NCBI GenBank assembly: GCA_015485385.1
Contig: WFTS01000090.1
Location: 1-33,399 of the forward strand
Length of the DNA stretch: 33,399 nt
Reading direction: 5' to 3'
Origin: Kordiimonadales bacterium
GTDB taxonomy: Bacteria > Pseudomonadota > Alphaproteobacteria > Sphingomonadales > Kordiimonadaceae
Shown here: piece by piece, positions 14,029 through 22,710 of the stretch
How positions within the stretch are numbered: the stretch's first letter is position 1
Layout of the letters: each line of letters opens with the position of its first letter
The notes under the pieces: model-generated
What the model was told of the DNA's origin: nothing
The model's database searches: none
The model's input: only the letters and a program-made list of their open reading frames with translations
Program-made: the position numbers and the translations under genes

Positions 14029-14106
14029 TCGTCGTTCGACGGCTTGACCGGCGAATATAGAGTGTTGCTTAAACATAGGCTCGCCGGCCAAGCCGTCGAA
14101 TGACGA
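14029..14106. repeat. Large inverted repeat element, 26-bp arms
   Basis: The left arm 14029-14054 and the right arm 14081-14106 are inverted copies with 24 of 26 positions matching, separated by 26 bases. The left arm contains CGTTCGACGGCTTGACCGGC. There is no open reading frame in it, so it resembles a palindromic extragenic repeat or a miniature element rather than an insertion sequence. A degenerate relative is present at 2843-2922. Confidence 0.85.
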
Positions 14107-14140
14107 AATGCAGAAACCGTCGGGTAACGAAATGTAGAAG
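14093..14140. repeat. 24-bp tandem repeat upstream of leuC
   Basis: Units 14093-14116 and 14117-14140 share 19 of 24 positions (common core CCGTCG, then ACGAAATG, then AGAA). The first unit overlaps the right arm of the inverted repeat. A third, weaker copy may start at 14141. The block ends about 25-45 bases before the leuC start. Confidence 0.7.
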
Positions 14141-14187
14141 TCGTCAGGCGACAGTTGAGACATTGACAAGGTTTAGAAGGTAAAGAG

Positions 14188-15600
14188 ATGCCACAGTCTA
14201 ACAAAATGACCATGTATGATAAAATATGGGCGAACCATATTGTCGAAGATCGCGGGGACGGGTCGGCGCTTCTATATATTGACCGACATCTGGTGCATGA
14301 AGTTACAAGTCCTCAGGCATTTGATGGCTTGCGCGCATCGGGACGCACTGTTCATCGGCCGGATAGTATTATCGCGGTCCCGGATCATAATGTCCCCACC
14401 AAAGACCGGCATTTACCGAACCCTGACCCTATGTCTACAGCACAGCTCGATGCGCTTGAGGCCAACGTTAAAGACTTTGGCCTCGATTATATCCCTGTGG
14501 ATGATGCGCGGCAGGGCATTGTCCATGTGGTAGGACCAGAGCAAGGTTTTACCCAGCCGGGTGTGACACTTGTTTGCGGTGATAGCCATACTTCAACCCA
14601 TGGTGCCTTTGGCGCGCTGGCATTTGGTATTGGCACCTCTGAGGTGGAACATGTTCTGGCGACCCAGACGCTACTTTTGAGAAAATCTAAAAATATGCGT
14701 GTGACCGTAACCGGTGAGATGCCAACGGGTTGCTCGGCCAAAGACGTGGCTCTTGCTATTATTGGGGCGCTCGGCACAGCAGGCGGTACGGGCTATGTGA
14801 TCGAATATGCCGGGCCTGTGATTGAAGGCTTATCAATGGAAGGCCGCATGACGCTGTGTAATATGGCGATTGAAGCGGGGGCTCGGGCGGGTCTTGTGGC
14901 CCCGGATGATAAGACCATCGACTATATGCGCGGTCGGCCCTATGCGCCCAAAGCAGGCCAGTTTGAAGCCGCAGTCCCGTTCTGGAAGGCGCTTTCCAGC
15001 GATGAGGGCGCGGTGTTTGATAAAGAAGTCATGATTGTGGGCAGCGAGATTGTACCGCAGGTCACATGGGGAACCAGCCCAGAGGATGTCGTGGCTGTTA
15101 CGGGCCGCGTACCAGCTCCAGAAAGTTTTAGCGATCCTGCCAAGCAAGAGGCTGTGGCCAAGGCGCTGAACTATATGGGCTATGCGCCGGGAACCGGTAT
15201 GACCGAGTTTCCCATTGACCGGGTGTTTATCGGCAGCTGTACCAATAGTCGGATCGAAGATATGCGGGAGGCCGCCGCCGTGATCAAGGGCCGCAAAGTG
15301 GCGGACCATATCATCGAAGCGATGGTTGTTCCCGGATCGGGCCTCGTGAAACTGCAAGCCGAAGAAGAAGGTCTTGACCGTATTTTTACCGATGCCGGGT
15401 TCCAGTGGCGCGATCCGGGCTGTTCGATGTGCCTTGCTATGAACCCCGATAAAGCAGGGCCGGGCGAGCATGTTGCCTCGACCAGCAACCGCAATTTTGT
15501 TGGCCGCCAAGGACCGGGATCAAGGACGCATTTGGTGAGCCCTGCGATGGCAGCGGCAGCGGCGATTGCAGGTCACTTTGTTGATGTACGCGATTTTTAG
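14188..15600 (+). CDS. leuC: 3-isopropylmalate dehydratase large subunit
   Basis: With LeuD, isomerises 2-isopropylmalate to 3-isopropylmalate in leucine synthesis. The 470 residues are of aconitase fold. The [4Fe-4S] cysteines are in GSCTNSR (Cys351) and [11 protein letters not shown] (Cys412 and Cys415). Other family landmarks are [27 protein letters not shown] and the C-terminal [19 protein letters not shown]. The ATG at 14188 has GAAGG 7 bases upstream. It is the first gene of leuC-leuD-leuB-asd; the upstream gap of repeats may contain its promoter, which I cannot place. Confidence 0.98.
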   Translation: MPQSNKMTMYDKIWANHIVEDRGDGSALLYIDRHLVHEVTSPQAFDGLRASGRTVHRPDSIIAVPDHNVPTKDRHLPNPDPMSTAQLDALEANVKDFGLDYIPVDDARQGIVHVVGPEQGFTQPGVTLVCGDSHTSTHGAFGALAFGIGTSEVEHVLATQTLLLRKSKNMRVTVTGEMPTGCSAKDVALAIIGALGTAGGTGYVIEYAGPVIEGLSMEGRMTLCNMAIEAGARAGLVAPDDKTIDYMRGRPYAPKAGQFEAAVPFWKALSSDEGAVFDKEVMIVGSEIVPQVTWGTSPEDVVAVTGRVPAPESFSDPAKQEAVAKALNYMGYAPGTGMTEFPIDRVFIGSCTNSRIEDMREAAAVIKGRKVADHIIEAMVVPGSGLVKLQAEEEGLDRIFTDAGFQWRDPGCSMCLAMNPDKAGPGEHVASTSNRNFVGRQGPGSRTHLVSPAMAAAAAIAGHFVDVRDF

Positions 15601-15612
15601 GGGCTGAGGATT

Positions 15613-16218
15613 ATGAAAAAATTTACAGAAATCAGATCAATCGCAACGCCGTTTCCGCGTGTTAATATTGATACCGATATCATTATCCCGGCCAAGCATT
15701 TGAAATCGATCAAACGTACAGGGTTTGGCGACCATGCGTTTGAAACCATTCGTTTTGAGGCGGACGGAACGCCTATTCAAGATAATGTTTTTGATTGTGA
15801 CCGGTATAAAGGCGCTTCGATTTTAGTGACGGGCGATAATTTTGGGTGTGGCTCCTCAAGAGAACATGCGCCATGGGCAATATCCGAACTTGGCTTTCGC
15901 TGTATTATTGCGCCGTCTTTTGCCGATATTTTTGCTGGTAATTGCGTTAAAAATGGAATTCTTACTGTTGCGTTGCCGCAAACCGATGTAGACGCGCTGG
16001 TTCTCGCGGCTGAAGCTGGTCACAAAATATGTGTCAATTTACCCAATCAAACTGTCACATGTGGAAATGCGCATTATGAGTTTGATTTTAATTCAGCGCA
16101 CAAGCAAATGTTGCTCGACGGGCTTGACGAAGTGGGGCAAACCCTCAAGTCGGCGGCTGCTATCAGCACCTATGAAGATAAGCAAAAGTTAACCACTCCG
16201 TGGCTATTTAAAGCCTAG
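15613..16218 (+). CDS. leuD: 3-isopropylmalate dehydratase small subunit
   Basis: The swivelling domain partner of LeuC. The 201 residues include [15 protein letters not shown] near the start and [20 protein letters not shown], the substrate-loop signature with the conserved Ser-Arg-Glu-His. It begins 12 bases after leuC with GAGG upstream of the ATG, and leads into leuB. Confidence 0.97.
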   Translation: MKKFTEIRSIATPFPRVNIDTDIIIPAKHLKSIKRTGFGDHAFETIRFEADGTPIQDNVFDCDRYKGASILVTGDNFGCGSSREHAPWAISELGFRCIIAPSFADIFAGNCVKNGILTVALPQTDVDALVLAAEAGHKICVNLPNQTVTCGNAHYEFDFNSAHKQMLLDGLDEVGQTLKSAAAISTYEDKQKLTTPWLFKA

Positions 16219-16237
16219 ACTTGCACACCAGAGGCAC

Positions 16238-17350
16238 ATGATTATGACCAACTATTCGATAATGATCTTGCCGGGCGACGGCATTGGCCCTGAAATTATG
16301 GCGGAAGTCCGCCGTATTATGGCATGGGTTGAAGATGTGCATTCCGTGACATTTGATGTGACAGATGGCTTGATTGGCGGTTGCAGTTATGAGGCACACG
16401 GCGTGCCTTTATCGGACGAAATTTTAGCCGCCGCGCGGGAGGCAGATGCCATTATTATGGGCTGCGTTGGTGGGCCTCAGTGGGACGGCAAGACCGACTA
16501 TGACAAGCGCCCAGAAGCTGGATTGTTACGGCTCCGAAAAGAACTTGATTTGTTTGCTAATCTGCGTCCGGCCATGTGTTTTGATGCGCTGGCGGATGCC
16601 TCTAGCTTAAAGCGCGAATTTATCGCTGGGCTTGATATATTGTTCGTGCGCGAACTTGCAGGCGGCGTTTATTTTGGCGAACCGCGCGGAATTGAAACCC
16701 TTCCCGGCGGTGGCCGCGTTGGAATTAACACTCAACGTTATAGTGATGCCGAGATTATCCGCATCGCTCGCGTGGCTTTTGACATGGCCAGAAAACGGGG
16801 CGGGCGCGTCCATTCTGCGGAAAAAGCAAACGTGATGGAATCCGGGCTATTGTGGCGCGAAGAAGTAAGCAAGCTGCACGCTTCAGACTATGCTGACGTT
16901 AAACTTGAGCATATTCTCGCCGATAATTGCGCGATGCAATTGGTGAAAAACCCCAAACAGTTTGATGTGATCCTCACGGATAATTTGTTTGGTGATATTT
17001 TATCGGATGCCGCTGCGATGCTGACGGGGTCTTTGGGCATGTTACCCTCAGCCTCATTAGGGGATGGTGGGCCTGGGCTATATGAGCCTGTACATGGTTC
17101 TGCCCCTGATATTGCGGGGCGCGGCATAGCCAACCCAATCGCTACAATCCTAAGCTTTGCCATGGCTCTACGGTATTCGTTAGGCATGGGCGCGGCTGCA
17201 GATCAGATTGAGGCCAGCGTTTCCAAAGTGCTGGACCAAGGCTTCCGAACCGGCGATTTGATGCAAGCCGGTTTGATGCAAGATGGAATGCAGCAAGTGG
17301 GGACTGCCGGCATGGGGGATGCTATCCTCGCCGCGCTGGAAAATAATTGA
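16238..17350 (+). CDS. leuB: 3-isopropylmalate dehydrogenase
   Basis: Oxidatively decarboxylates 3-isopropylmalate with NAD+ in leucine synthesis. The 370 residues show the family's [12 protein letters not shown] start, [17 protein letters not shown], the [14 protein letters not shown] loop, the K-A-N-V-M segment with catalytic Lys, the NLFGDILSD metal-binding motif with Asp, and the NAD loop [14 protein letters not shown]. ATGs at 16238 and 16244 are both possible. The GAGG at 16231-16234 is better spaced for the second, so the protein may start [11 protein letters not shown]. Confidence 0.97.
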   Translation: MIMTNYSIMILPGDGIGPEIMAEVRRIMAWVEDVHSVTFDVTDGLIGGCSYEAHGVPLSDEILAAAREADAIIMGCVGGPQWDGKTDYDKRPEAGLLRLRKELDLFANLRPAMCFDALADASSLKREFIAGLDILFVRELAGGVYFGEPRGIETLPGGGRVGINTQRYSDAEIIRIARVAFDMARKRGGRVHSAEKANVMESGLLWREEVSKLHASDYADVKLEHILADNCAMQLVKNPKQFDVILTDNLFGDILSDAAAMLTGSLGMLPSASLGDGGPGLYEPVHGSAPDIAGRGIANPIATILSFAMALRYSLGMGAAADQIEASVSKVLDQGFRTGDLMQAGLMQDGMQQVGTAGMGDAILAALENN

Positions 17351-17399
17351 GATTTTAGAATAAAGAGGAACGCCACTTGAGCGTCCTTAGGAGAATAAA

Positions 17400-18422
17400 A
17401 TGAGTTTTCGTGTCGCTGTCGTTGGGGCAACAGGCAATGTAGGCCGTGAAGTGTTAAACATACTCGCGGAACGGAATTTCCCTGCAACCGAGGTGATTGC
17501 CATCGCATCTCGGCGGTCACTGGGCCAAATGGTTGGTTTTGGTGACAGGGAACTCAAGGTTGTCGCGCTTGATACCTTTGATTTTTCTGGCACTGATATT
17601 GCGCTGTTTGCTGCGGGCTCTGGCGTTTCCAAACATTATGCACCGATTGCGGCCAAAGCTGGCACAGTGGTGATTGACAATTCATCCTATTACCGGATGG
17701 ACCCAAATGTACCGCTGATCGTGCCCGAAGTTAATCCTGAGGCCTTAAAGGGGTTTGCCAAGAAAAACATCATCGCCAACCCAAATTGTTCAACCGCGCA
17801 AATGCTTGTCGCCTTAAAGCCCTTGCATGATGCGGCGGTAATAAAGCGCGTCGTTGTTTCGACATATCAGTCTGTATCCGGCTCTGGTGCGGCTGCGATG
17901 GACGAGCTCTTTAGTCAAACCCGCGCGGCTTTTGTGAATGATCCTATCGAATGCAATGTCTACCCCAAACAGATCGCCTATAATGTGATCCCGCACATTG
18001 ATGTCTTTATGGATGACGGTTCGACCAAAGAAGAATGGAAGATGGTCGCCGAGACCCACAAAATGCTTGATCCCAATATCCAATTGACAGCAACATGTGT
18101 CCGCGTTCCGGTTTTTGTTGGTCATGCCGAAGCGATTAATCTGGAATTTAAAAAGCCTATCAGTGACGATGAGGCCCGTGAAGTGTTACGGTCTGCCCCC
18201 GGATGTTTGGTGATTGATAAGCGCGAAGACGGCGGATATATCACGCCGGTTGATTGTGTTGGTGATTTCGCCACCTATATTTCGCGTATTCGCAAGGATC
18301 CAACCGTTAAGAACGGCCTTAATATTTGGGTTGTTTCGGATAATTTAAGAAAGGGTGCGGCCTTGAACGCAGTGCAGATCGCTGAAGAGTTATTGTCTCA
18401 AGGCTTGCTGAAAGCTGGCTAA
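17400..18422 (+). CDS. asd: Aspartate-semialdehyde dehydrogenase
   Basis: Reduces aspartyl phosphate to aspartate semialdehyde, the branch point to lysine, diaminopimelate, threonine and methionine. The 340 residues begin with the NADP-binding VAVVGATGNVGREVL. The catalytic cysteine is in NPNCSTAQMLVALKPL, and the substrate region carries CVRVPVFVGHAEAINLEF with the catalytic His. AGGAGAA sits directly before the ATG. A weak hairpin (ACGC 17370-17373 with GCGT 17381-17384) lies in the 49-base gap after leuB. It supplies the pathway in which DapF, also in this window, acts. Confidence 0.97.
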   Translation: MSFRVAVVGATGNVGREVLNILAERNFPATEVIAIASRRSLGQMVGFGDRELKVVALDTFDFSGTDIALFAAGSGVSKHYAPIAAKAGTVVIDNSSYYRMDPNVPLIVPEVNPEALKGFAKKNIIANPNCSTAQMLVALKPLHDAAVIKRVVVSTYQSVSGSGAAAMDELFSQTRAAFVNDPIECNVYPKQIAYNVIPHIDVFMDDGSTKEEWKMVAETHKMLDPNIQLTATCVRVPVFVGHAEAINLEFKKPISDDEAREVLRSAPGCLVIDKREDGGYITPVDCVGDFATYISRIRKDPTVKNGLNIWVVSDNLRKGAALNAVQIAEELLSQGLLKAG

Positions 18423-18454
18423 ACGCACAGAGGGCAGTCTTCAAGCGGGCGGAA

Positions 18455-19729
18455 TTAGATAAAGTCGCCCTGATCTCCTATGACATGCTCTTTCGGGAAT
18501 ATTAGGCGGATGCTCGTACCTGATTGCGCGCCTGTCTGGCTGTTGATTTCCATGCGCCCGCCCTGGCGTTCCATCAAGAGGCCCGTTAGAGGCAGGCCCA
18601 AACCGCTGCCGTCTTGGTGCATGCTGTAGGCGCTTTCGAAGGAGGCCAAACCGTCTTTGGCCGTTTGAATATTCTCCTGTGTCATGCCAACCCCGGTATC
18701 ACGAACCGCCAGAAAGGCTTCGCCCTTATCCGTCATGCCGATCGAGATTTCAATCTCTCCCATGCTGGTGTATTTCACGGCGTTTCCGATGATATTCAAG
18801 AGCGCCTTTTTGGTATGATTGCTGTCCCCCATGACATAAATTGGTTCGCTGTGGATAACGGGCTTTAGGTCAAGGTTTTTAGCGGCGGCTTGCTCTTGAA
18901 GTAAGCGCCGTCCGGTGCGGGCAATGTCGCCAAGGTCAAATTTACAGCGTTCGGCCTCATTGCTGGAAATCTCAAGGGTGGAAAGCGATACGATGTCGCT
19001 GATCAGGGTCAGCAGGTCTTCGCCAGCCAAGCAAATTTCATTGGCATATTCATGTATGTGTTTTTCGTCAACTTGTCGGTCACGGATCAAGGAGGCAAAG
19101 CCGATCATCGCGCTTAAAGGGGTTTTCAGTTCATGACTGATGTTTGCCATAAACATGGATTTCGAATAATTCAGAAGCAAGGCTTCACTGAGTGTTTTCT
19201 TGAGCTGTTCCTGCGCGATATAGGTTTGAAGTTCCGCCCGCGCCCTAGCAGCCGCTATTTTGGCAAAATCAAATATTTCGTCCTCTAGTAAAATAGGGCG
19301 CCGGCTTAGGGCAACAATAAGCCCTATGGTTTGATTGTTTTCATCCTGAAGGGGATAACCGACATAGCCTTGGATGCCCTCATCAGCCAACATCTGGTCA
19401 TCTGGGTAATAGTGCTGCACATTCTCCCGGTGGAGACAATAGTCATTGCGAACTGTATTAAAACAAGGTGTACCAACCAGCTTGTAGGTCATGGGCTCTG
19501 CCGGTTTTCCGTCCCATGTCATGCCGAGCGTTTGAACTTTGGTGCCGTCTTCTATCACTACGCCGATAATGGCAATATCGACCGCCATAGAAGAACACAG
19601 GGCTTGAGAAAGCTTTTGAAAATATTCAGCGCCGGAAACATCAGATAATTTATGAAGCAAAGCCTTTACGGCTGGACGAAGCGAGGTTTCGTCCGGGTGT
19701 GTTTCTGACGTATTGGCTGTATCGGCCAT
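18455..19729 (-). CDS. Soluble GAF-domain sensor histidine kinase
   Basis: A cytoplasmic two-component kinase without membrane segments, 424 residues from the ATG at 19729. After a short tail, residues about 20-165 form a GAF domain, including PCFNTVRNDYCLHRENVQHYYPDD and GYVGYPLQD. A short helical linker leads to the HisKA domain with phospho-accepting His199 in ANISHELKTPLSAMIGF. The HATPase_c domain shows NIIGNAVKYT, DTGVGM and GSGLGLPLTG. The ligand of the GAF domain is unknown. A longer frame reaches a GTG at 19783, but GGGAG just upstream of 19729 favours the shorter form. No response regulator is adjacent. It is convergent with asd. Confidence 0.92.
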   Translation of the reverse strand: MADTANTSETHPDETSLRPAVKALLHKLSDVSGAEYFQKLSQALCSSMAVDIAIIGVVIEDGTKVQTLGMTWDGKPAEPMTYKLVGTPCFNTVRNDYCLHRENVQHYYPDDQMLADEGIQGYVGYPLQDENNQTIGLIVALSRRPILLEDEIFDFAKIAAARARAELQTYIAQEQLKKTLSEALLLNYSKSMFMANISHELKTPLSAMIGFASLIRDRQVDEKHIHEYANEICLAGEDLLTLISDIVSLSTLEISSNEAERCKFDLGDIARTGRRLLQEQAAAKNLDLKPVIHSEPIYVMGDSNHTKKALLNIIGNAVKYTSMGEIEISIGMTDKGEAFLAVRDTGVGMTQENIQTAKDGLASFESAYSMHQDGSGLGLPLTGLLMERQGGRMEINSQTGAQSGTSIRLIFPKEHVIGDQGDFI

Positions 19730-19838
19730 ATTGGGCTCCCGGAACGCACGGACTGGGGGCATATTCTTTTTCTTTACTTCCACCGTCTAAAGTGGATCAA
19801 TCCTCCTAATATATGGTTAATTGCGCATTTGCCAGTGG

Positions 19839-19863
19839 TTGACAATCAAAGCATGATTTGTCA
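19839..19863 (+). promoter_or_regulatory. TTGACA with overlapping inverted repeat upstream of the M2 peptidase
   Basis: TGACAATCA (19840-19848) and TGATTTGTCA (19854-19863) form an imperfect palindrome that contains the -35 like TTGACA (19839-19844). No good -10 is visible at the standard distance. It lies in the gap between the divergent kinase and peptidase genes, so it could control either. Confidence 0.3.
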
Positions 19864-19923
19864 GACCTTTTTAGGTATTGGGACTTTAACTTGGGGCTGG
19901 GCTGGCCGCCGAAAGGGTAAGAA

Positions 19924-21762
19924 ATGTCATATTTTAAATCGGGTTTATCGCGCGTTGCATTGGTGTCTGTGTTGGCATTGTCGGTAGCGGCATGCAGTGA
20001 ACAAAAGGCTGATCAGGCTGAGGCTGCAAAGGCTTCAATACCAACAGTGGCAGAGGCGGCAGCTTTTATAAAGTCGGCAGAAGATCAGTTGGCCTCGTCT
20101 GAGATTTATTTGGGGCGTGTCTCGTGGGTGAATAATAATTTTATCACATATGATACCAACCTGCTGGTCGCAGATGCAGACCAGAAATATATCGAACTTG
20201 GTGTTGAACTGGCGATGAAGGCCAAGCGCTTTCAAGAGGTTGAAATGCCAGAAGATATGGCACGCAAATTCAACAAGCTGGCACTAATATTGACCCTGCC
20301 TGCACCACAAGATGCCGAAAAAACTGGGGAATTGGCGACGATTAAAGCCAGCCTTGGGTCTATCTATGCGACAGGCAAGGTAGACATGGAGGGCACGCAG
20401 AAAACACTGGGTGAAGTGTCTACGATCATCGCCTCTGACCGCACACCTGAACGTTTGTTGGCAGCGTGGGATGGCTGGCGCAAGGTTTCGGTTCCCATGA
20501 AAGAGAATTATGCCCGCATGGTTGAAATTGCCAACGAAGGCGCGCGTGAACTGGGGTATCCTGATGTGGGCGCTATGTGGCGCTCAGGTTATGATATGGA
20601 CCCAGACGACTTTACCAAAGAGGCTGACCGACTTTGGGGGCAGGTCAAGCCCTTGTATGATAGTCTTCAGTGCCATGTGCGTGCGGAATTGTCTGATTAT
20701 TACGGGGACAGAGTGGTGCCTGATAAAGGCCCAATCCCGGCGCATCTGCTTGGCAATATGTGGGCACAAAGCTGGGGTAATGTGTATGAGTTGGTTAAAC
20801 CAAAAGGCGGCGCTGCGAGTTACGATTTGACCAAACTTCTCAAGAAAAAAGACTATGATGCCAAAGATATGGCGCGCGCTGCGGAGGGCTTTTTTACCTC
20901 GCTTGGTATTGACCCGCTGCCGCAAACATTTTGGGACCGTTCGCTTTTTACCAAACCGGCTGACCGCGAAGTCGCCTGCCATGCTTCGGCATGGGATTTG
21001 GATGCCAAGGATGATGTTCGCATTAAAATGTGTACCGAAATTACAGGCGAAGATTTTGCCACCATGCACCATGAAATTGGCCATAATATTTATCAGCGCG
21101 CCTACCAAAACCAAAGCTATTTTGGGGCAACCGGCGCCCACGATGGTTTCCACGAAGCCATCGGTGATATGATCGCCCTGTCGATCACGCCTGACTATTT
21201 GAAAACAACCGGCTTGTTGGAAGATATTCCACCCGCAGAGGCGGACATCGCCATCTTGATGAAGCAAGCGCTTGATAAAGTAGCCTTTATGCCGTTTGGT
21301 TTGATGGTGGATCAGTGGCGTTGGAAGGTGTTCTCTGGTGAATTAACACCGGATACTTACAATAGCGGCTGGTGGGCACTGCGGGAGAAATACCAGGGTG
21401 TGAAAGCCCCTAACGAGCGCCCGGCGGATGCGTTTGATCCGGGTGCTAAATACCATATCCCTAATAATACGCCCTATATGCGCTACTTTCTTGCTCATAT
21501 TTTGCAGTTTCAGTTCCACCAGTCAGCGTGCGAGCAAGCCGGCTGGCAAGGCCCTTTGCATCGGTGCAGCATATATGGCAACAAAGAGGTTGGTGCCACG
21601 TTTAAAGCGATGATGGAAATGGGCGCCAGTCAACCTTGGCCGGACGCTCTGGAAACCTTCACCGGTAGTCGCCAGATGGACGGCTCTGCGGTTGTAGCTT
21701 ATTTTGCGCCTTTGAAAGAATGGCTCGACGAGCAAAATAAAGACCGTTCATGCGGTTGGTAA
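19924..21762 (+). CDS. M2 family peptidyl-dipeptidase lipoprotein (ACE-like)
   Basis: A bacterial homologue of angiotensin-converting enzyme that removes C-terminal dipeptides with a zinc ion. The 612 residues start with a lipoprotein signal ending LSVAAC (Cys24), so it is likely tethered in the periplasm or on the outer membrane. The zinc site is HHEIGHN (His383, Glu384, His387) with the third ligand in GFHEAIGD (Glu411), by chance the same residue numbers as in human testis ACE. Further on, AKYHIPNNTPYMRYF keeps the Lys, His and Tyr of the substrate pocket and the Arg linked to chloride binding in ACE, and HILQFQFHQSAC follows. A hairpin with a T-run lies before the next gene. Confidence 0.95.
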   Translation: MSYFKSGLSRVALVSVLALSVAACSEQKADQAEAAKASIPTVAEAAAFIKSAEDQLASSEIYLGRVSWVNNNFITYDTNLLVADADQKYIELGVELAMKAKRFQEVEMPEDMARKFNKLALILTLPAPQDAEKTGELATIKASLGSIYATGKVDMEGTQKTLGEVSTIIASDRTPERLLAAWDGWRKVSVPMKENYARMVEIANEGARELGYPDVGAMWRSGYDMDPDDFTKEADRLWGQVKPLYDSLQCHVRAELSDYYGDRVVPDKGPIPAHLLGNMWAQSWGNVYELVKPKGGAASYDLTKLLKKKDYDAKDMARAAEGFFTSLGIDPLPQTFWDRSLFTKPADREVACHASAWDLDAKDDVRIKMCTEITGEDFATMHHEIGHNIYQRAYQNQSYFGATGAHDGFHEAIGDMIALSITPDYLKTTGLLEDIPPAEADIAILMKQALDKVAFMPFGLMVDQWRWKVFSGELTPDTYNSGWWALREKYQGVKAPNERPADAFDPGAKYHIPNNTPYMRYFLAHILQFQFHQSACEQAGWQGPLHRCSIYGNKEVGATFKAMMEMGASQPWPDALETFTGSRQMDGSAVVAYFAPLKEWLDEQNKDRSCGW

Positions 21763-21774
21763 TAGTATCACCTT

Positions 21775-21804
21775 GGCGGGGCGCTGGTCGCCTCGCCGGG
21801 TTTT
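21775..21804 (+). terminator. Terminator-like hairpin between the M2 peptidase and the CitE-like gene
   Basis: GGCGGGGCG (21775-21783) pairs with CGCCTCGCC (21789-21797) over nine positions (one G-T) around a 5-base loop, followed by GGG and TTTT (21801-21804). The T-run is short, so readthrough into the lyase gene 17 bases later is possible. Confidence 0.65.
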
Positions 21805-21820
21805 GCGTTAGGACTGTTTC

Positions 21821-22681
21821 ATGATCAATATTCGCCCGCGCCGTAGCATGCTTTTTATGCCCGGCTCGAACGCTCGTGCGCTTGAGAAAGCCAAAAGCCT
21901 CCCGTGCGACGGGGTGATTTTTGATCTGGAAGATGCGGTTTCACCAGACGCTAAGGCACAGGCCCGCAATCAAGTTCGGGCAGCGCTTTTGGCGGGTGGT
22001 TTTGGGGCGCGGGAACTGATTGTGCGGATCAACGGGTTGGCGACCAATTGGTGGCAGGATGATCTGGCAGCGCTTGAAGGTGCGACATTTGACGGGATTT
22101 TGCTGCCGAAGGTAGAAAGTGCAGAGGCGCTAGAACGCCTAGAGAAAGCCATTTGTAAGCAGGGGCAGGACGACAAAGCTTTGTGGGCGATGTTGGAGAC
22201 CCCTCGCGCGTTTCTAAAGGCCGAGGAAATTGCCTCCGCCACAGAGCGTTTGCAAGGGCTGGTCATAGGCACCAATGATTTGGTCAAGGACCTGCACGGT
22301 GCGCACACAAGGGGCCGGTTGCCGGTTGTCACGGCACTTGGTATTGCTTTGTTAGTTGCGCGCAGTTATGGCCTGAGCGTGCTGGACGGTGTTTATAATG
22401 ATTTCAAAAACACGGAAGGCCTTATTGACGAATGTAAGCAAGGCCGAGAATTCGGCTTTGACGGTAAAACCCTAATCCACCCCGCGCAGATTGACACAGC
22501 CAACGATGCGTTTGGTGTTACAGCGGCCGAACAGGCAGCGGCGAAGCGGTTGATAGAAGCTTTTGACAGCGCAGTTTTGGCAGGCAAAGGCGTAGCGGTC
22601 TTTGACGGCCGTATGATAGAAGACCTGCATGTTCACGAGGCCAAACGTATCGTGGCTATGGCCGAAGCCATCAAGGCCTGA
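21821..22681 (+). CDS. CitE-like CoA ester lyase (HpcH/HpaI aldolase family)
   Basis: A 286-residue TIM-barrel enzyme of the citrate-lyase beta-subunit-like group. It starts MINIRPRRSMLFMPGSNARA, with the phosphate/CoA-binding Arg and MPG segment, followed by GVIFDLEDAVSPDAK (metal-binding Glu/Asp region), LLPKVESAEAL, LVIGTNDLVKDL and GFDGKTLIHPAQI, all family landmarks. Without the alpha and gamma subunits of citrate lyase nearby, it is more likely a stand-alone lyase or thioesterase acting on malyl-CoA, beta-methylmalyl-CoA or citramalyl-CoA; the sequence does not decide between these. The ATG at 21821 has only a weak GGAC upstream. Confidence 0.9.
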   Translation: MINIRPRRSMLFMPGSNARALEKAKSLPCDGVIFDLEDAVSPDAKAQARNQVRAALLAGGFGARELIVRINGLATNWWQDDLAALEGATFDGILLPKVESAEALERLEKAICKQGQDDKALWAMLETPRAFLKAEEIASATERLQGLVIGTNDLVKDLHGAHTRGRLPVVTALGIALLVARSYGLSVLDGVYNDFKNTEGLIDECKQGREFGFDGKTLIHPAQIDTANDAFGVTAAEQAAAKRLIEAFDSAVLAGKGVAVFDGRMIEDLHVHEAKRIVAMAEAIKA

Positions 22682-22710
22682 AAACAAGCCAGCAAATCCA
22701 TATAGTGGTT

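Noticed and set aside
13699-14187. CRISPR array or insertion sequence in the rplS-leuC gap
   Set aside because: Repeats are few, unequal and palindromic without regular spacers, and there is no transposase frame.
14833-15510. 225-residue open frame antisense to leuC
   Set aside because: Mirror of a conserved enzyme, without start signal or known domain.
20584-21267. 227-residue open frame antisense to the M2 peptidase
   Set aside because: Overlaps the zinc site of the real gene and has no recognisable features.
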